Source: a virus
Strand: one strand, 5' to 3'
IMG/VR virus record: IMGVR_UViG_3300005613_000272
Span: 1 to 31,398 of that record
DNA: 31,398 nt
The notes beneath the pieces were generated by a model that saw only the letters and a program-made list of their open reading frames with translations, was not told the DNA's origin and did not search any database. The position numbers and the translations under genes were made by a program. Every line of letters starts with the position of its first letter. Position 1 is the first letter of the stretch. Shown piece after piece: positions 1 to 7,931 of the stretch.

Positions 1-35
1 CAATGGACAATCAGTTTAAGAAGGCAAGAATTTAA
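1..35 (+). CDS. Possible C-terminal end of an upstream gene (cut by window start)
   Basis: The frame starting at base 3 reads MDNQFKKARI and stops at 33-35, just before the ribosome site of the next gene, as expected for the tail of a preceding gene in a tightly packed operon. A second frame is also open from base 1 to a stop at 76-78, but it would run into the next gene. I cannot choose between them with certainty and no function can be read from so few residues. Confidence 0.3.
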   Translation, partial: MDNQFKKARI

Positions 36-55
36 CAAGAAAATAGGATTGATTT

Positions 56-250
56 ATGAAGTGCAAAAACTGCGGTAGAGACACATGGCAAGAAAGACAG
101 ACTCACGGCTGGTCTTGGGTTAGATGTCGCCGATGCGGATTTCATACAAGCAGCTATACATGTATCGAGCTTGCGGTTGCTGCTAAAGATGCCGGTGAGC
201 ATTACGTTAGCTCAGACGGAAACGATATAGTTGAATGGGGGCCACTATGA
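56..250 (+). CDS. Small zinc-ribbon-like protein (64 aa)
   Basis: This short protein begins MKCKNCGRDTW and has a second CRRCG pair about 20 residues later, giving two CxxC knuckles typical of a zinc ribbon. A further Cys follows at about residue 35. A weak ribosome site (AGGA) precedes the start, and its stop overlaps the next start as ATGA, so the two are probably translated together. Small zinc-ribbon proteins are common in phage early regions and may bind nucleic acid or a host protein, but no function is assignable from sequence alone. Confidence 0.65.
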   Translation: MKCKNCGRDTWQERQTHGWSWVRCRRCGFHTSSYTCIELAVAAKDAGEHYVSSDGNDIVEWGPL

Positions 251-651
251 CAAGACCATCACTAAAAAGCTCGGCGGTGAAAGATGAGTTCGTTTGCTTA
301 ACTTGCCCTCTCTCTGAATGTAAGGCCGGAAGTGCCCTGTGTCCGATAAACGCCAGACACGACTCACCAGAGCCAGAGACATACAAGGCAATCATGGAAT
401 CCTTTGCAGAGCGTGACAGGCTGGCACTTCTGAAGAAGAACCTGGAAAAAGAAATGCTCCGAGTTCGAATTATGAAGCAAGAAACCAACGACCCGCAGAA
501 CAAGCGAAAAGCCCTCGACGAGCTTAAGCGGTTAAAAAGAATACTCGATGATACGATATTCAAACGAAGCTTACTAACCTCTAAGCGTATAGCTGCATGT
601 TACAAGGTGCCACTACAGATTGTGATGAATTTACAACGGCAGAGGTATTAA
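247..651 (+). CDS. Cys-rich N-terminus plus helical protein, unknown function (134 aa)
   Basis: Near the N-terminus is a tight cysteine cluster (FVCLTCPLSECKAGSALC) that could bind zinc or an iron-sulphur cluster. The middle is a charged helix likely to form a coiled coil (about residues 55-105), and the last 25 residues (LTSKRIAACYKVPLQIV) look like a small DNA-binding helix-turn-helix. This combination occurs in small phage regulators, but I cannot name a family. I chose the ATG at 247 rather than the in-frame ATG at 235 because it overlaps the preceding stop (ATGA). Its own stop overlaps the next start (TAATG). Confidence 0.65.
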   Translation: MTRPSLKSSAVKDEFVCLTCPLSECKAGSALCPINARHDSPEPETYKAIMESFAERDRLALLKKNLEKEMLRVRIMKQETNDPQNKRKALDELKRLKRILDDTIFKRSLLTSKRIAACYKVPLQIVMNLQRQRY

Positions 652-959
652 TGCGAATACATAAACATAAGTATAACGCGACAAAGGTTGAGTTTGACGG
701 TATCCGGTTTGATTCAAAAAAAGAGGGTAAGTACTACAACGAATTAAAGTTAAGGGTTCAGTCTGGAGAAGTGATATTTTTTCTCAGGCAAACGCCGTTT
801 CATTTACCTGGAGGCACGACATACCGCGTAGATTTTCAGGAGTTTCATACGGATGGGACGGTGCATTTTATTGATGTAAAGGGCTTTAAAACAAAAGAAT
901 TTATTAAGGCAAAGAAGCAGGTCGAGGATTTATATCCTGTTGAGATAGAGGTCGTTTAA
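651..959 (+). CDS. DUF1064-like, PD-(D/E)XK nuclease-like protein (102 aa)
   Basis: The sequence resembles the phage family DUF1064: KYNATKVEFDGIRFDSKKEG at the N-terminus, then YRVDF and FIDVKG. These place E25, D61, D75 and K77 in the order expected for the active site of a PD-(D/E)XK nuclease, so a small endonuclease or resolvase-type role is likely. The family link is from memory and the catalytic assignment is inference. The ATG at 651 was chosen over an upstream in-frame start at 597 because it overlaps the previous stop and starts directly at the conserved region. The product would act on DNA in the cytoplasm. Confidence 0.65.
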   Translation: MRIHKHKYNATKVEFDGIRFDSKKEGKYYNELKLRVQSGEVIFFLRQTPFHLPGGTTYRVDFQEFHTDGTVHFIDVKGFKTKEFIKAKKQVEDLYPVEIEVV

Positions 960-960
960 A

Positions 961-1125
961 ATGAAAAGCATATTGCTTTATGTATTAGGTGGAATTCTAC
1001 TGGCATGCTTTATTTACGCTATGTATTGGATAGCAAAAACCGGAAGTTATTTCTTTTTCTATGAGGAAATGGTGAAAGAAACAGTTCGAGAGCTAGTTAA
1101 GCCGGAATATTTGAACAGATATTAG
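961..1125 (+). CDS. Small single-pass membrane protein (54 aa)
   Basis: The product starts MKSILLYVLGGILLACFIYAM, a hydrophobic segment of about 20 residues, followed by a short aromatic stretch and a charged tail. A GAGG ribosome site lies upstream in the end of the preceding gene, and the start follows that stop by one base. One inner-membrane pass is predicted. No family is recognised; a role in host takeover or superinfection exclusion is possible but unsupported. Confidence 0.55.
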   Translation: MKSILLYVLGGILLACFIYAMYWIAKTGSYFFFYEEMVKETVRELVKPEYLNRY

Positions 1126-1137
1126 AGGATATTGGGT

Positions 1138-1308
1138 ATGAGCAGACAATTTGACGCAAAACAACAAGCATTATCCGCTTATCCAGATGATAGAGAAGCA
1201 GCTATTGATTTATTTATAGGATATATGGGCATGGATTGCAGTGATATTGAGTATGAGTTAGGCATGTCTGTGGAAAAATACATCTTTGGTGATGAGATTG
1301 ATTACTGA
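1138..1308 (+). CDS. Small acidic protein, unknown (56 aa)
   Basis: The reading frame begins MSRQFDAKQQALSAYPDD and ends GDEIDY, behind a GAGGA ribosome site at suitable spacing. The sequence looks soluble and helical, with a net acidic C-terminal half. It overlaps the following gene by 17 bases. I do not recognise it. Confidence 0.55.
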   Translation: MSRQFDAKQQALSAYPDDREAAIDLFIGYMGMDCSDIEYELGMSVEKYIFGDEIDY

Positions 1309-1498
1309 TTGCAACCATGATATTTATCGTAAAAACCATTGCACTCTAAACAAAGCATATATCGGCATGAAGCAATCAAAGGTCTGTTGGATGAGTAAAG
1401 CTATCCATAAATGCGAGTCATGCGGCTATGAGTTTAAAGAGCCAATAGTTAGGTATAAAACGGCTGATGAATATATAAAGGGGCTGGGAAATGAGTGA
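1292..1498 (+). CDS. Small Cys/His-rich, probably zinc-binding protein (68 aa)
   Basis: This protein has a DCNHDI segment, two isolated cysteines and a CESCGYEF knuckle, so a small zinc site is plausible. The start is uncertain: TTG 1286, GTG 1289 and ATG 1292 are all in frame inside the end of the previous gene, and an internal ATG lies at 1370. I prefer 1292 because the upstream residues including DCNH look protein-like. Its stop overlaps the start of the next gene by eight bases. Function unknown. Confidence 0.5.
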   Translation: MRLITDCNHDIYRKNHCTLNKAYIGMKQSKVCWMSKAIHKCESCGYEFKEPIVRYKTADEYIKGLGNE

Positions 1499-1700
1499 TA
1501 TAAACGAGCTATTTATCTTATTAAGCGATAAACAACAAAAAGAACTATGCAAAAGAGCAGAATTAGCCGGTTATGACGATGATCTGGCGTTTCTTCAGTT
1601 AAATATCAATCAATGGCTTGAAGTACCATGTGAAACAATAGCCGACGGTTTAGCTAAAGCATTAAACGAACAAGCAAGACTGTTTCACACAGAAAAATGA
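1491..1700 (+). CDS. Small helical protein, unknown (69 aa)
   Basis: The protein (MSDINELFILLSDKQQKELC) is predicted to be mostly helical and soluble, with no recognisable motif. Its start overlaps the preceding stop, and its end overlaps the next start (ATGA), which indicates translational coupling within this early-type gene string. Confidence 0.55.
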   Translation: MSDINELFILLSDKQQKELCKRAELAGYDDDLAFLQLNINQWLEVPCETIADGLAKALNEQARLFHTEK

Positions 1701-2002
1701 CCACTCGAACCCCTCTACAAAATAAGTCCTTTCATAAATATTGCACATTGCTTGCAAAAGAATTAAATGATTCAGGGCAAGACATGAAAAAAGTCTTAAA
1801 GCCTGAAATAGATATACCGTGGACAATGGAAAGCGTTAAAAATATGATGTTTAAGCCCATCATTAAAGCAATGTTTAACGTTGACAGCACAACCGAGCTT
1901 GATACTAAGCAAATTAGCGAAGCATACGAGGTACTGAACCGCCACACCAGCGAAAAACTTGGTGTTGCAGTCCAATGGCCTCATGACGAAAATAAACCGT
2001 AA
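1697..2002 (+). CDS. Conserved phage protein, possibly NinB-like (101 aa)
   Basis: The N-terminus RTPLQNKSFHKYCTLLAKEL and the later IDIPWT and STTELDTKQI segments match a conserved small phage protein that I have seen in many tailed phages. The opening Q-N-K/R motif recalls the start of lambda NinB, a single-stranded-DNA-binding recombination mediator, although the rest diverges. A recombination or DNA-metabolism role is therefore possible but not shown. The start overlaps the preceding stop as ATGA. Confidence 0.55.
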   Translation: MTTRTPLQNKSFHKYCTLLAKELNDSGQDMKKVLKPEIDIPWTMESVKNMMFKPIIKAMFNVDSTTELDTKQISEAYEVLNRHTSEKLGVAVQWPHDENKP

Positions 2003-2012
2003 GGAGAACAAC

Positions 2013-2210
2013 ATGAAATATAAATTCAGCGATTTAGATAAAAAACTAAAATTAATCCAGCAAGCGCACAATCAGAATGTGGCTCAGTCAAACATGGACG
2101 GGGTAATTGGTTGTTATACCCCTATTTTTGATTTGCAGAGAGCGCAAAAAGCCTGCATCAAGAAACATAACAAATACTATGGGAATACGAGTAAGTATTT
2201 ACCGCATTAA
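2013..2210 (+). CDS. Small basic protein, unknown (65 aa)
   Basis: The start at 2013 is fixed by a strong AAGGAG ribosome site eight bases upstream. An in-frame start at 1959 would overlap the previous gene and lacks such a site. The product is lysine- and glutamine-rich (MKYKFSDLDKKLKLIQQAHN) and probably helical. No family is recognised. Confidence 0.55.
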   Translation: MKYKFSDLDKKLKLIQQAHNQNVAQSNMDGVIGCYTPIFDLQRAQKACIKKHNKYYGNTSKYLPH

Positions 2211-2211
2211 T

Positions 2212-2322
2212 ATGACCGCTAAAGTAATCAATCTGGCAGAATATAAGAAAAATCTAATAGATCCAGATGAACGCACGATATTTGACTTGCTAACAGAAGA
2301 ACCAATATGCGTAATGTTGTGA
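2212..2322 (+). CDS. Tiny protein MTAKVINLAEYKK-type (36 aa)
   Basis: The start follows the previous stop by one base. The opening VINLAEYKKNLIDPDERTI is of a kind seen at the N-termini of small phage proteins. There is no recognisable domain and no strong ribosome site, so expression would rely on coupling to the gene upstream. Confidence 0.4.
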   Translation: MTAKVINLAEYKKNLIDPDERTIFDLLTEEPICVML

Positions 2323-2388
2323 GAGTATCGAGAAGGCTAAACAGAATAGAGCTAAATGTGCTAAAATATAAATTATAAGGAGATTATT

Positions 2389-2436
2389 ATGGGATGCGGA
2401 AAAAAGAAAAAGCCAACTCGACCAGGTAAGAAATAA
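2389..2436 (+). CDS. Tiny lysine-rich peptide (15 aa)
   Basis: A good ribosome site (AAGGAG at 2378-2383) precedes an ATG that reads MGCGKKKKPTRPGKK and stops. Its stop overlaps the start of the next gene (TAATG). Seven of the 15 residues are Lys or Arg. It may be a real micropeptide or a translated leader that couples ribosomes into the next gene. Confidence 0.4.
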   Translation: MGCGKKKKPTRPGKK

Positions 2437-2579
2437 TGAACGGGAAAGCAGCCAAACACATGAGGCGAATAGCAAAAGCTGAAGCTAAACGCGAAAACAG
2501 GCCAGAAAAAGCCATTTATAAAGACATAAAGAAAGCATACAAGTCTATCTCTAAAGACAAGTACATAAATAATTGCTAA
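2436..2579 (+). CDS. Small highly basic protein (47 aa)
   Basis: The product (MNGKAAKHMRRIAKAEAKRE onwards) is rich in Lys, Arg and Ala and predicted helical, like other small basic phage proteins that may bind nucleic acid. It is coupled to the preceding micropeptide through a TAATG overlap. The exact role is unknown. Confidence 0.5.
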   Translation: MNGKAAKHMRRIAKAEAKRENRPEKAIYKDIKKAYKSISKDKYINNC

Positions 2580-2582
2580 TAT
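2574..2582 (+). promoter_or_regulatory. Possible extended -10 promoter (TGCTAATAT)
   Basis: TGCTAATAT matches an extended -10 box. AAGACA at 2554-2559 lies 17 bases before the hexamer and is a partial -35. A similar TGCTAAAAT lies at 2359-2367. The position, just before the terminase genes, would suit a late promoter. The same nine bases also occur inside a coding region at about 9167, so the match could be chance. Confidence 0.3.
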
Positions 2583-2602
2583 ACAGAAAAGAGGGTACTA
2601 CT

Positions 2603-2719
2603 ATGGATAAACCTAAACCTAAACCTAAACCAACTAAAACACCCGGGCAAATGGTTGAAGATATGCGAAAGAACAAAAACCGTATGCCAACTAAAGGCAC
2701 AGGTATTTTTGACTGGTAA
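2603..2719 (+). CDS. Lys-Pro-repeat small protein (38 aa)
   Basis: The protein starts MDKPKPKPKPTKTPGQ, with four consecutive Lys-Pro units encoded by a near-perfect AAACCT tandem repeat, and ends GTGIFDW. It follows a possible promoter at 2574. The Lys-Pro array probably forms an extended polyproline-like arm on a short helical body. A second Lys-Pro peptide of the same style lies in the lysis cassette at 23625. Function unknown. Confidence 0.5.
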   Translation: MDKPKPKPKPTKTPGQMVEDMRKNKNRMPTKGTGIFDW

Positions 2720-2739
2720 CAACTAACCCGATACGGGAT

Positions 2740-2749
2740 GGCGGGAGCC
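2740..2749 (+). promoter_or_regulatory. Short hairpin with ribosome site in GGGA loop
   Basis: GGC-GGGA-GCC forms a three-pair stem whose GGGA loop, continuing into GGGAG, is the ribosome site of the gene starting at 2752. A second small hairpin (CCCG-ATA-CGGG, 2727-2737) lies just upstream. It resembles, in weaker form, the Shine-Dalgarno hairpins at 10946, 15339 and 19038. Confidence 0.35.
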
Positions 2750-2751
2750 TT

Positions 2752-3051
2752 ATGAATAAATCATCCGGAAACAGTAGGGCAGCAAAAAACAAGCAGATAC
2801 GCAAAGAGGCGCTAAGAGATCAGTTATCTCAGCAAAAGCACGTCGAGCATGTCGTTGAAATCACTAATAAAATATCAGATCTCGATAATGAGCTTGATAA
2901 TCTACAAGTCCAAAGACTCAAGATAGCTGCAGAGTTAAAAATGAAGCTAGTTAATAAGTACTTGCCCGATATAAAAGCAATTGAATTAAGTGGAAAGGAT
3001 GGCGGCGACTTAGTTATAAATATTGCAAAAGACGATTCTGTTGTCTTATAA
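2752..3051 (+). CDS. Putative terminase small subunit (99 aa)
   Basis: Located directly before the large terminase, this protein has a basic N-terminus (NSRAAKNKQIRKEALRDQL), a coiled-coil middle (about residues 36-65) and the C-terminal KYLPDIKAIELSGKDGGDLV. That C-terminal form, L-P-D-(L/I)-K-x-(V/I)-E-L plus a glycine-rich end, is what I recall from small proteins preceding large terminases in gammaproteobacterial phages. Small terminases recognise packaging sites as rings. The assignment rests on position and this resemblance. Its end overlaps the large-subunit frame by 29 bases. Confidence 0.5.
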   Translation: MNKSSGNSRAAKNKQIRKEALRDQLSQQKHVEHVVEITNKISDLDNELDNLQVQRLKIAAELKMKLVNKYLPDIKAIELSGKDGGDLVINIAKDDSVVL

Positions 3052-4378
3052 AAACACCCCAAAGCAGGTAGAAGCCCTGAAAGTAATGGGGAGTGATGCG
3101 CTATACGTTATGCTATTTGGTGGTAGCCGTTCCGGTAAGACGTTTATTATTGTCAGAGCTATTGTTATCAGGGCATTAGCTGCGAAAGGTTCAAGACACG
3201 CAATCCTTCGCTTTAGATTCAACCATGTAAAAGCTTCCATCGTTCGAGACACCTTCCCAAAAGTAATGAGCCTGTGCTTTCCAGAGGTTGAGTACACGCT
3301 AGACAAGACAGACTGGTTTGCTCAATTCCCTAATGGCTCTCAAATATGGTTCGGTGGCCTTGACGACAAAGAGCGCACAGAGAAGATACTGGGTCAGGAG
3401 CACGTCAGCATCTATCTGAATGAATCAAGCCAGATTGTTTACTCGTCTGTCCTATTGGCTATCACACGACTTGCGCAAGTGGTCACTTACACGGTAGACG
3501 GCATCACTAAGACACTTAGGCCCAAGATGTATTTCGACTGTAACCCACCCTCTCAGGCTCATTGGTCATACAAACTATGGATTGCTCACCTTGACCCCGA
3601 AACAAACAAGCCCATTAAGAATATGGATGATTACGCCAGCCTTAAGATGAATCCTGTGGATAACGAAGACAATCTATCCCCTATTTACCTCAAAACCCTG
3701 CAGGGCATGCCAGCGAGAATGAAGAAACGCTTTTATGATGGAGACTTTGCCAGCACTACAGAAAACGCCTTATGGAACCTAGAAACGGTTGATAAATGGC
3801 GAGTAGATGAGGTTCCAGACCTGCAGCGTGTTGTGGTGGCAGTTGATCCTTCTGGCTCAGGGGATGAAGATAATCTTGAGAATGACGCAATAGGTATCGC
3901 CGTGGCTGGCCTCGGGGTTGACGGTAACGGTTATTTGCTTGAAGATTTAACTGTAAAAGGTGGCCCAGCTACATGGGGCAAAGTAGCAACAAACGCATAC
4001 GACAGACACGCAGCCGATAAGATTGTTGGTGAAACAAACTATGGTGGGGAAATGGTCAAGTTTGTCGTAAGAACGGCAAAGCCTGGTGTTCCTTACAAGA
4101 AAGTAACCGCGAGCCGTGGTAAAGTAGTAAGGGCAGAGCCTATTGCCTCACTTCATGAACAAGGTAAGATTAGATTTGTAGGCGATTTCCAAGACTTAGA
4201 AGATGAACTATACTCATTTACAACTATGGGCTATATTGGAGAAAGGTCGCCTAACAGGGCGGATGCTTTCATTTGGGCTATGACGGAATTATTTCCCGGT
4301 ATGGTTAAAGAAGAAAAACGCAAGAAAGAACGAGTTCCAAGAGCACACTACACAGGTGGTGGCGCGTGGATGGGTTAA
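3023..4378 (+). CDS. Terminase large subunit (packaging ATPase/nuclease)
   Basis: This is the motor that pumps DNA into the prohead and cuts the concatemer. The ATPase half has Walker A GGSRSGKT (residues 33-40), Walker B VSIYLNE ending in E134, and a coupling segment FDCNPP (171-176). The nuclease half has VVVAVDPSGSG (D275), GETNYGGE (E337) and SPNRADAFIWAMTE (D414), matching the acidic triad of the RNase H-like terminase nuclease. The 451-residue length is normal. The start is uncertain: TTG 3023 or TTG 3041 is needed to include the conserved KNTPKQVEAL stretch, because the first ATG (3086) falls inside it. Confidence 0.93.
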   Translation: MQKTILLSYKNTPKQVEALKVMGSDALYVMLFGGSRSGKTFIIVRAIVIRALAAKGSRHAILRFRFNHVKASIVRDTFPKVMSLCFPEVEYTLDKTDWFAQFPNGSQIWFGGLDDKERTEKILGQEHVSIYLNESSQIVYSSVLLAITRLAQVVTYTVDGITKTLRPKMYFDCNPPSQAHWSYKLWIAHLDPETNKPIKNMDDYASLKMNPVDNEDNLSPIYLKTLQGMPARMKKRFYDGDFASTTENALWNLETVDKWRVDEVPDLQRVVVAVDPSGSGDEDNLENDAIGIAVAGLGVDGNGYLLEDLTVKGGPATWGKVATNAYDRHAADKIVGETNYGGEMVKFVVRTAKPGVPYKKVTASRGKVVRAEPIASLHEQGKIRFVGDFQDLEDELYSFTTMGYIGERSPNRADAFIWAMTELFPGMVKEEKRKKERVPRAHYTGGGAWMG

Positions 4379-4392
4379 ACTAAGGAGAAATC

Positions 4393-4680
4393 ATGAGTTC
4401 ATATAAAACAGTAGCCGCCTCCCAAACAGGCGCATCATTAGCGGGGCCAGGTCAAGCAGGAAAGAAAGGCGATATACTGAAACGTCTTATCATTACCTCA
4501 ATCACATCAGCAACCGCAACCGTAACGCTAATTGATGGGTCAACATCCATTGTTATCACTGCGGCTAATACGCCTATCGGTGTTTATACGGTAGATGTAG
4601 ACGCCCCATCCCAAACAGGTGCGTGGACTATCACAACCGGTGCTGGTGCTTCTGTTATCGCTGTGGGTGACTTCGGGTAA
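4393..4680 (+). CDS. Small phage head-associated protein (95 aa)
   Basis: The protein starts MSSYKTVAASQTGASLAGPG and consists mainly of alternating Thr/Ile/Val segments ending WTITTGAGASVIAVGDFG, consistent with a small beta-sandwich. Proteins of this type are common between terminase and portal genes and probably decorate or stabilise the capsid, but this is not proven. A strong AAGGAG site precedes it. The SQTGA stretch occurs twice (near residues 10 and 76). Confidence 0.65.
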   Translation: MSSYKTVAASQTGASLAGPGQAGKKGDILKRLIITSITSATATVTLIDGSTSIVITAANTPIGVYTVDVDAPSQTGAWTITTGAGASVIAVGDFG

Positions 4681-4686
4681 AAGACT

Positions 4687-7050
4687 ATGCCAAATGATGC
4701 GACTGTCGAGAAGACAGACGAAAAGAAAGCGGAAGAGATCATTACGCTTGCTAAAGACTGTCTTGAGAAGTACACGGACAGGGAGCAGGATAATATAAAC
4801 CGAGCTGAAAGTGCGATTAAGTTCAGAGCCGGTGAGCAATGGCCTGATGCTATTCGCAGAGACCGTGAAGACGCCCACCAAGAAGGTGGCGCTCGTCCTT
4901 GTCCCGTACTCGATAAAACCGACCAATATGTCAGGCAAATAGTTAATGAAGAACGCCTAAACCGCGCAGCCATTAAGATACGTCCAGTAGATGATGGTGC
5001 AGATCCAGAAACCGCCGAGATATTCACAGGTATTATTAGGCATATTGAAGACGCTTCAGAGGCTTTGGTTGCTTATACCACAGCCGGAGAACATGCCATT
5101 GATGGTGGCTTTGGCTATTTCCGCCTTCTCACAGAATACGCGGATGAAATGTCCTTTAGTCAAGAAATTCGAATTAAACGTATCCATAACCGCTTCTCTG
5201 TTGCGCCAGGCTATCACACTGAGTCAGATGCAGCCGATATGAGAGAGTGCGTTATATGGGAAGACATGCTAAGAACAGATTTCAAGAAAGAATTCCCCGA
5301 TGCAAAAGAAGTACCCTTTGAACAAAACTCCGACTGGGCAGATAAAGACACGATAAAGATTGCTGAATATTTCAACATTAAGCCAGAAATCGTCAAGATT
5401 CATCAAATGGATACTGGCGAAGTCTTTACTGATGAAGACTATAATAAAATCAAGGCTCAAGCAGAAATCGAAGGCATAGATGTTCCTGAGCCAACACAAT
5501 CACGCGACACGTTAATTAACAAAGTTCATTGGTATAAAATCACATCTGAAGACATTCTTGACGAAAAGATTTTGCCCGGTCGCTTTATTCCGGTGATTAA
5601 GGTCTCAGGTAATGAATTAACTATGCCGGACGGTAAGATTCGTCTATCAGGTGCGGTTGAGTCATCAATGGATGCGCAAAGACTTCACAACTACGCTCAC
5701 GCTGGGTTTATTGAGCATGTTGCCCTTGCGCCTCGTGCGCCTTGGGTGGCTGAAGCTTCTCAGGTTGAGAACTATGAGTCTGATTATGCCGAAGCGAACC
5801 GTAGACCTATTGCGCTATTAAAATACGATGCTGTATCAGAAGATGGTCACATGATACCGCCTCCACAACGTACACCACCACCAGGCATGTCAACAGGATG
5901 GCAGCAGGTCATGCAAAACACAGAGCATGGCGTGGAAGCTGCATTTGGTATGTATGGTCCATCAGTAGGCGCAACATCACAAGAGAAGTCCGGTATTGCT
6001 CTGCAGGAGCAAAAAGCACAAGGGGCGGTGGGCCAGTTCCATTTCCCTGATAACCTTTCGCGCTCTATTCAACATTGCGGCCGGATACTGGTTGAGTGGA
6101 TACCTGTTTACTATGATACCGCGACGATTGCCCGCATATTGGGTGAAGACGGTGAACAGGAAATGATTAAGCTCAACCCCGACCAAGAAGAAGCGGTAAG
6201 ACCAGAGGTTGATGAGTTCGACCGTGAGGTGGGGAAAATCTACAATCTTACGGTTGGCCGCTATGATGTAACGGTGACAACAGGCCCGAGTTATTCAGCT
6301 AAACGTCAAGAAGCTGTCGATACTCAGACTCAAATCGTATCCGCTGCGCCTGAGTTAATGCAGGTCATCGGTGATATATTGTTCAGTAATATGGATGCGC
6401 CTGGCTCAGATAAGATTGCGGAACGATTGAAAACCTTACTGCCGCCTGAAATAAGAAAGCTTGAGGAAGACAAAGAACAAGGGCTAGACCCTAAAACGCA
6501 AGCCGCTATGCAGCAAATTGAGCAATCTGCTCAAATGTTGGAAGAAAAAGGCCAACAGCTTATGCAGTTTGAGCAAGAGGTTAAGTCTCAGGCACAAGAA
6601 GCAGGGGCAGATAAGCAAGAAGTGGATGCTGCGAGAAAAGAATTAGAAGCAGCCAAGAAACTATTTATTGCTGAAATTAAGCTGCAAGAAGCGAATATGG
6701 AGCTATACGCCAATAAATTGAAGAATGAGATCGAAGAAAGCTCTGGCGAAGACCCATCACAGTTTAAAGACTACAATATCGCGATTATTAAAGAAGAAGC
6801 AGCCAATCTGCGTCATGATAGGGAAATGCAGCTTAAAGAGTTTGAGGCGGGCATGAAAGACAAGCCCCGAGAGGACGCCATCAAGGACGCGCTAGAATCA
6901 CTTGGAAACAAGGTTCAGAATTTATCTGAGGCTTCCAGCACGCCAAAATTCCCGAATATTGAACGAGATGAAGAAGGTGAGATATTGCTGGTTAACGGCA
7001 AGAAGCCAATTCGTGACGAAAAAGGAAATATAACAGGGTTAGAGGATTAA
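4687..7050 (+). CDS. Portal protein, P22 gp1 family (787 aa)
   Basis: The portal is the dodecameric ring at the unique capsid vertex through which DNA enters and leaves. The N-terminal and central regions (RAGEQWPDAIRRDRE, ARPCPVLDKTDQYVRQIVNE, DGGFGYFRLLTEY, HNRFSVAPG) match the P22-type portal family. The C-terminal 200 residues are a long Gln/Glu/Ala-rich helical region (about 600-720), as expected for the P22-style alpha-helical barrel that extends into the capsid. Its length is close to the 725 residues of P22 gp1. It sits directly after the packaging genes. Confidence 0.92.
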   Translation: MPNDATVEKTDEKKAEEIITLAKDCLEKYTDREQDNINRAESAIKFRAGEQWPDAIRRDREDAHQEGGARPCPVLDKTDQYVRQIVNEERLNRAAIKIRPVDDGADPETAEIFTGIIRHIEDASEALVAYTTAGEHAIDGGFGYFRLLTEYADEMSFSQEIRIKRIHNRFSVAPGYHTESDAADMRECVIWEDMLRTDFKKEFPDAKEVPFEQNSDWADKDTIKIAEYFNIKPEIVKIHQMDTGEVFTDEDYNKIKAQAEIEGIDVPEPTQSRDTLINKVHWYKITSEDILDEKILPGRFIPVIKVSGNELTMPDGKIRLSGAVESSMDAQRLHNYAHAGFIEHVALAPRAPWVAEASQVENYESDYAEANRRPIALLKYDAVSEDGHMIPPPQRTPPPGMSTGWQQVMQNTEHGVEAAFGMYGPSVGATSQEKSGIALQEQKAQGAVGQFHFPDNLSRSIQHCGRILVEWIPVYYDTATIARILGEDGEQEMIKLNPDQEEAVRPEVDEFDREVGKIYNLTVGRYDVTVTTGPSYSAKRQEAVDTQTQIVSAAPELMQVIGDILFSNMDAPGSDKIAERLKTLLPPEIRKLEEDKEQGLDPKTQAAMQQIEQSAQMLEEKGQQLMQFEQEVKSQAQEAGADKQEVDAARKELEAAKKLFIAEIKLQEANMELYANKLKNEIEESSGEDPSQFKDYNIAIIKEEAANLRHDREMQLKEFEAGMKDKPREDAIKDALESLGNKVQNLSEASSTPKFPNIERDEEGEILLVNGKKPIRDEKGNITGLED

Positions 7051-7052
7051 TA

Positions 7053-7451
7053 ATGACAATATTATCGGACGAAATCACCAATGACCCATTGGCAATAGGT
7101 TATTCAACAATGACTGACGCTCAGGTTGCTTCATCATTGAATGAGACCAACAGACCGGAAGTAAAACAATTCTTATCAGGATCGGACATTTTCAACGCAA
7201 CTGATGATATTGAATATGCCGCCTTAACCGCAGCAGAAAAAGCTTCATGGGATGCTCTGTGCGCGATTGACTCAATAAATACTTCAAGCGGTGTAGCTAA
7301 ATCAAGAGAAGCTGAGTTATTTGGAGCAGGAACAGCAACCCGCTCGAACTTACAGGCGGCGAGACAATCGACAATATCACGCGCTCAGGAATTGGGTATC
7401 AGTAAAGTTAGCGATGCAGATGTAACACTCGCAAGAACAGGGGGCTATTAA
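7053..7451 (+). CDS. Conserved phage head-region protein, unknown (132 aa)
   Basis: The N-terminus ILSDEITNDPLAIGYSTMTDAQVASSLNE and a C-terminal SRAQELGISKVSDADVTLAR match a recurrent phage protein found between portal and coat genes in several phage groups, with no known function. It is mostly helical and soluble. It starts three bases after the portal stop and its stop overlaps the next start, so it belongs to the head operon. Confidence 0.65.
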   Translation: MTILSDEITNDPLAIGYSTMTDAQVASSLNETNRPEVKQFLSGSDIFNATDDIEYAALTAAEKASWDALCAIDSINTSSGVAKSREAELFGAGTATRSNLQAARQSTISRAQELGISKVSDADVTLARTGGY

Positions 7452-7930
7452 TGGCTATTTCAACAGATGACGCGGTTTGGAAGTTTGGCACACAAGACGA
7501 AGTGACAAGTGGAACACCAGCGACTATTGCGACAACTGCCTATGGAAAAGCAGATCAAGCAGGAACAGCAGCATGGACAAATTCGGACAACGCACCTTAT
7601 GGCTCGGCAGTTTTAAAAGCGCAATTTGATACGACTATGCCTACTGTTGGCACTATCGAGTTATTTGCTCATTTATTAAATGTTCAAAGTACAAACGATG
7701 TGGGCGCACCAGATGCAAATAATCCTCTCGTGCATGTGGGCGGATTTGAAATTGATTTCGGCATAGCGGCTGATACTGATTTTTATATGATATTGCCTGA
7801 GTTTGAAATGCCGCAAGCGGGTAACGCTCAAGCAATTGACTGGTATTTAAAAAATGAAGGGACAGGCCAAACTATTGGCGTATCGTGGCAGTTATGGATC
7901 ACGCCTAAAGCATTAGGCCCAGCCGCTTAA
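7451..7930 (+). CDS. Conserved phage structural protein, beta-rich (159 aa)
   Basis: The sequence (STDDAVWKFGTQDEVTSG, AQFDTTMPTVGTIELFAHLLNVQ, WYLKNEGTGQTIG) matches a beta-sandwich phage protein often encoded near portal genes. By position and composition it is likely a virion component such as a head decoration protein, but no role is established to my knowledge. Its start overlaps the stop of the preceding gene. Confidence 0.6.
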   Translation: MAISTDDAVWKFGTQDEVTSGTPATIATTAYGKADQAGTAAWTNSDNAPYGSAVLKAQFDTTMPTVGTIELFAHLLNVQSTNDVGAPDANNPLVHVGGFEIDFGIAADTDFYMILPEFEMPQAGNAQAIDWYLKNEGTGQTIGVSWQLWITPKALGPAA

Positions 7931-7931
7931 A

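Noticed and set aside
1732-2071. Two minus-strand frames near the left end
   Set aside because: Antisense to a coupled series of plus-strand genes; composition is shadow-like.
4540-5027. Two minus-strand open frames of 132 and 147 residues
   Set aside because: They lie antisense to the small head gene and the portal start, both strongly supported. Their residue make-up (Ser/Arg/Ile-rich) is typical of shadow frames.
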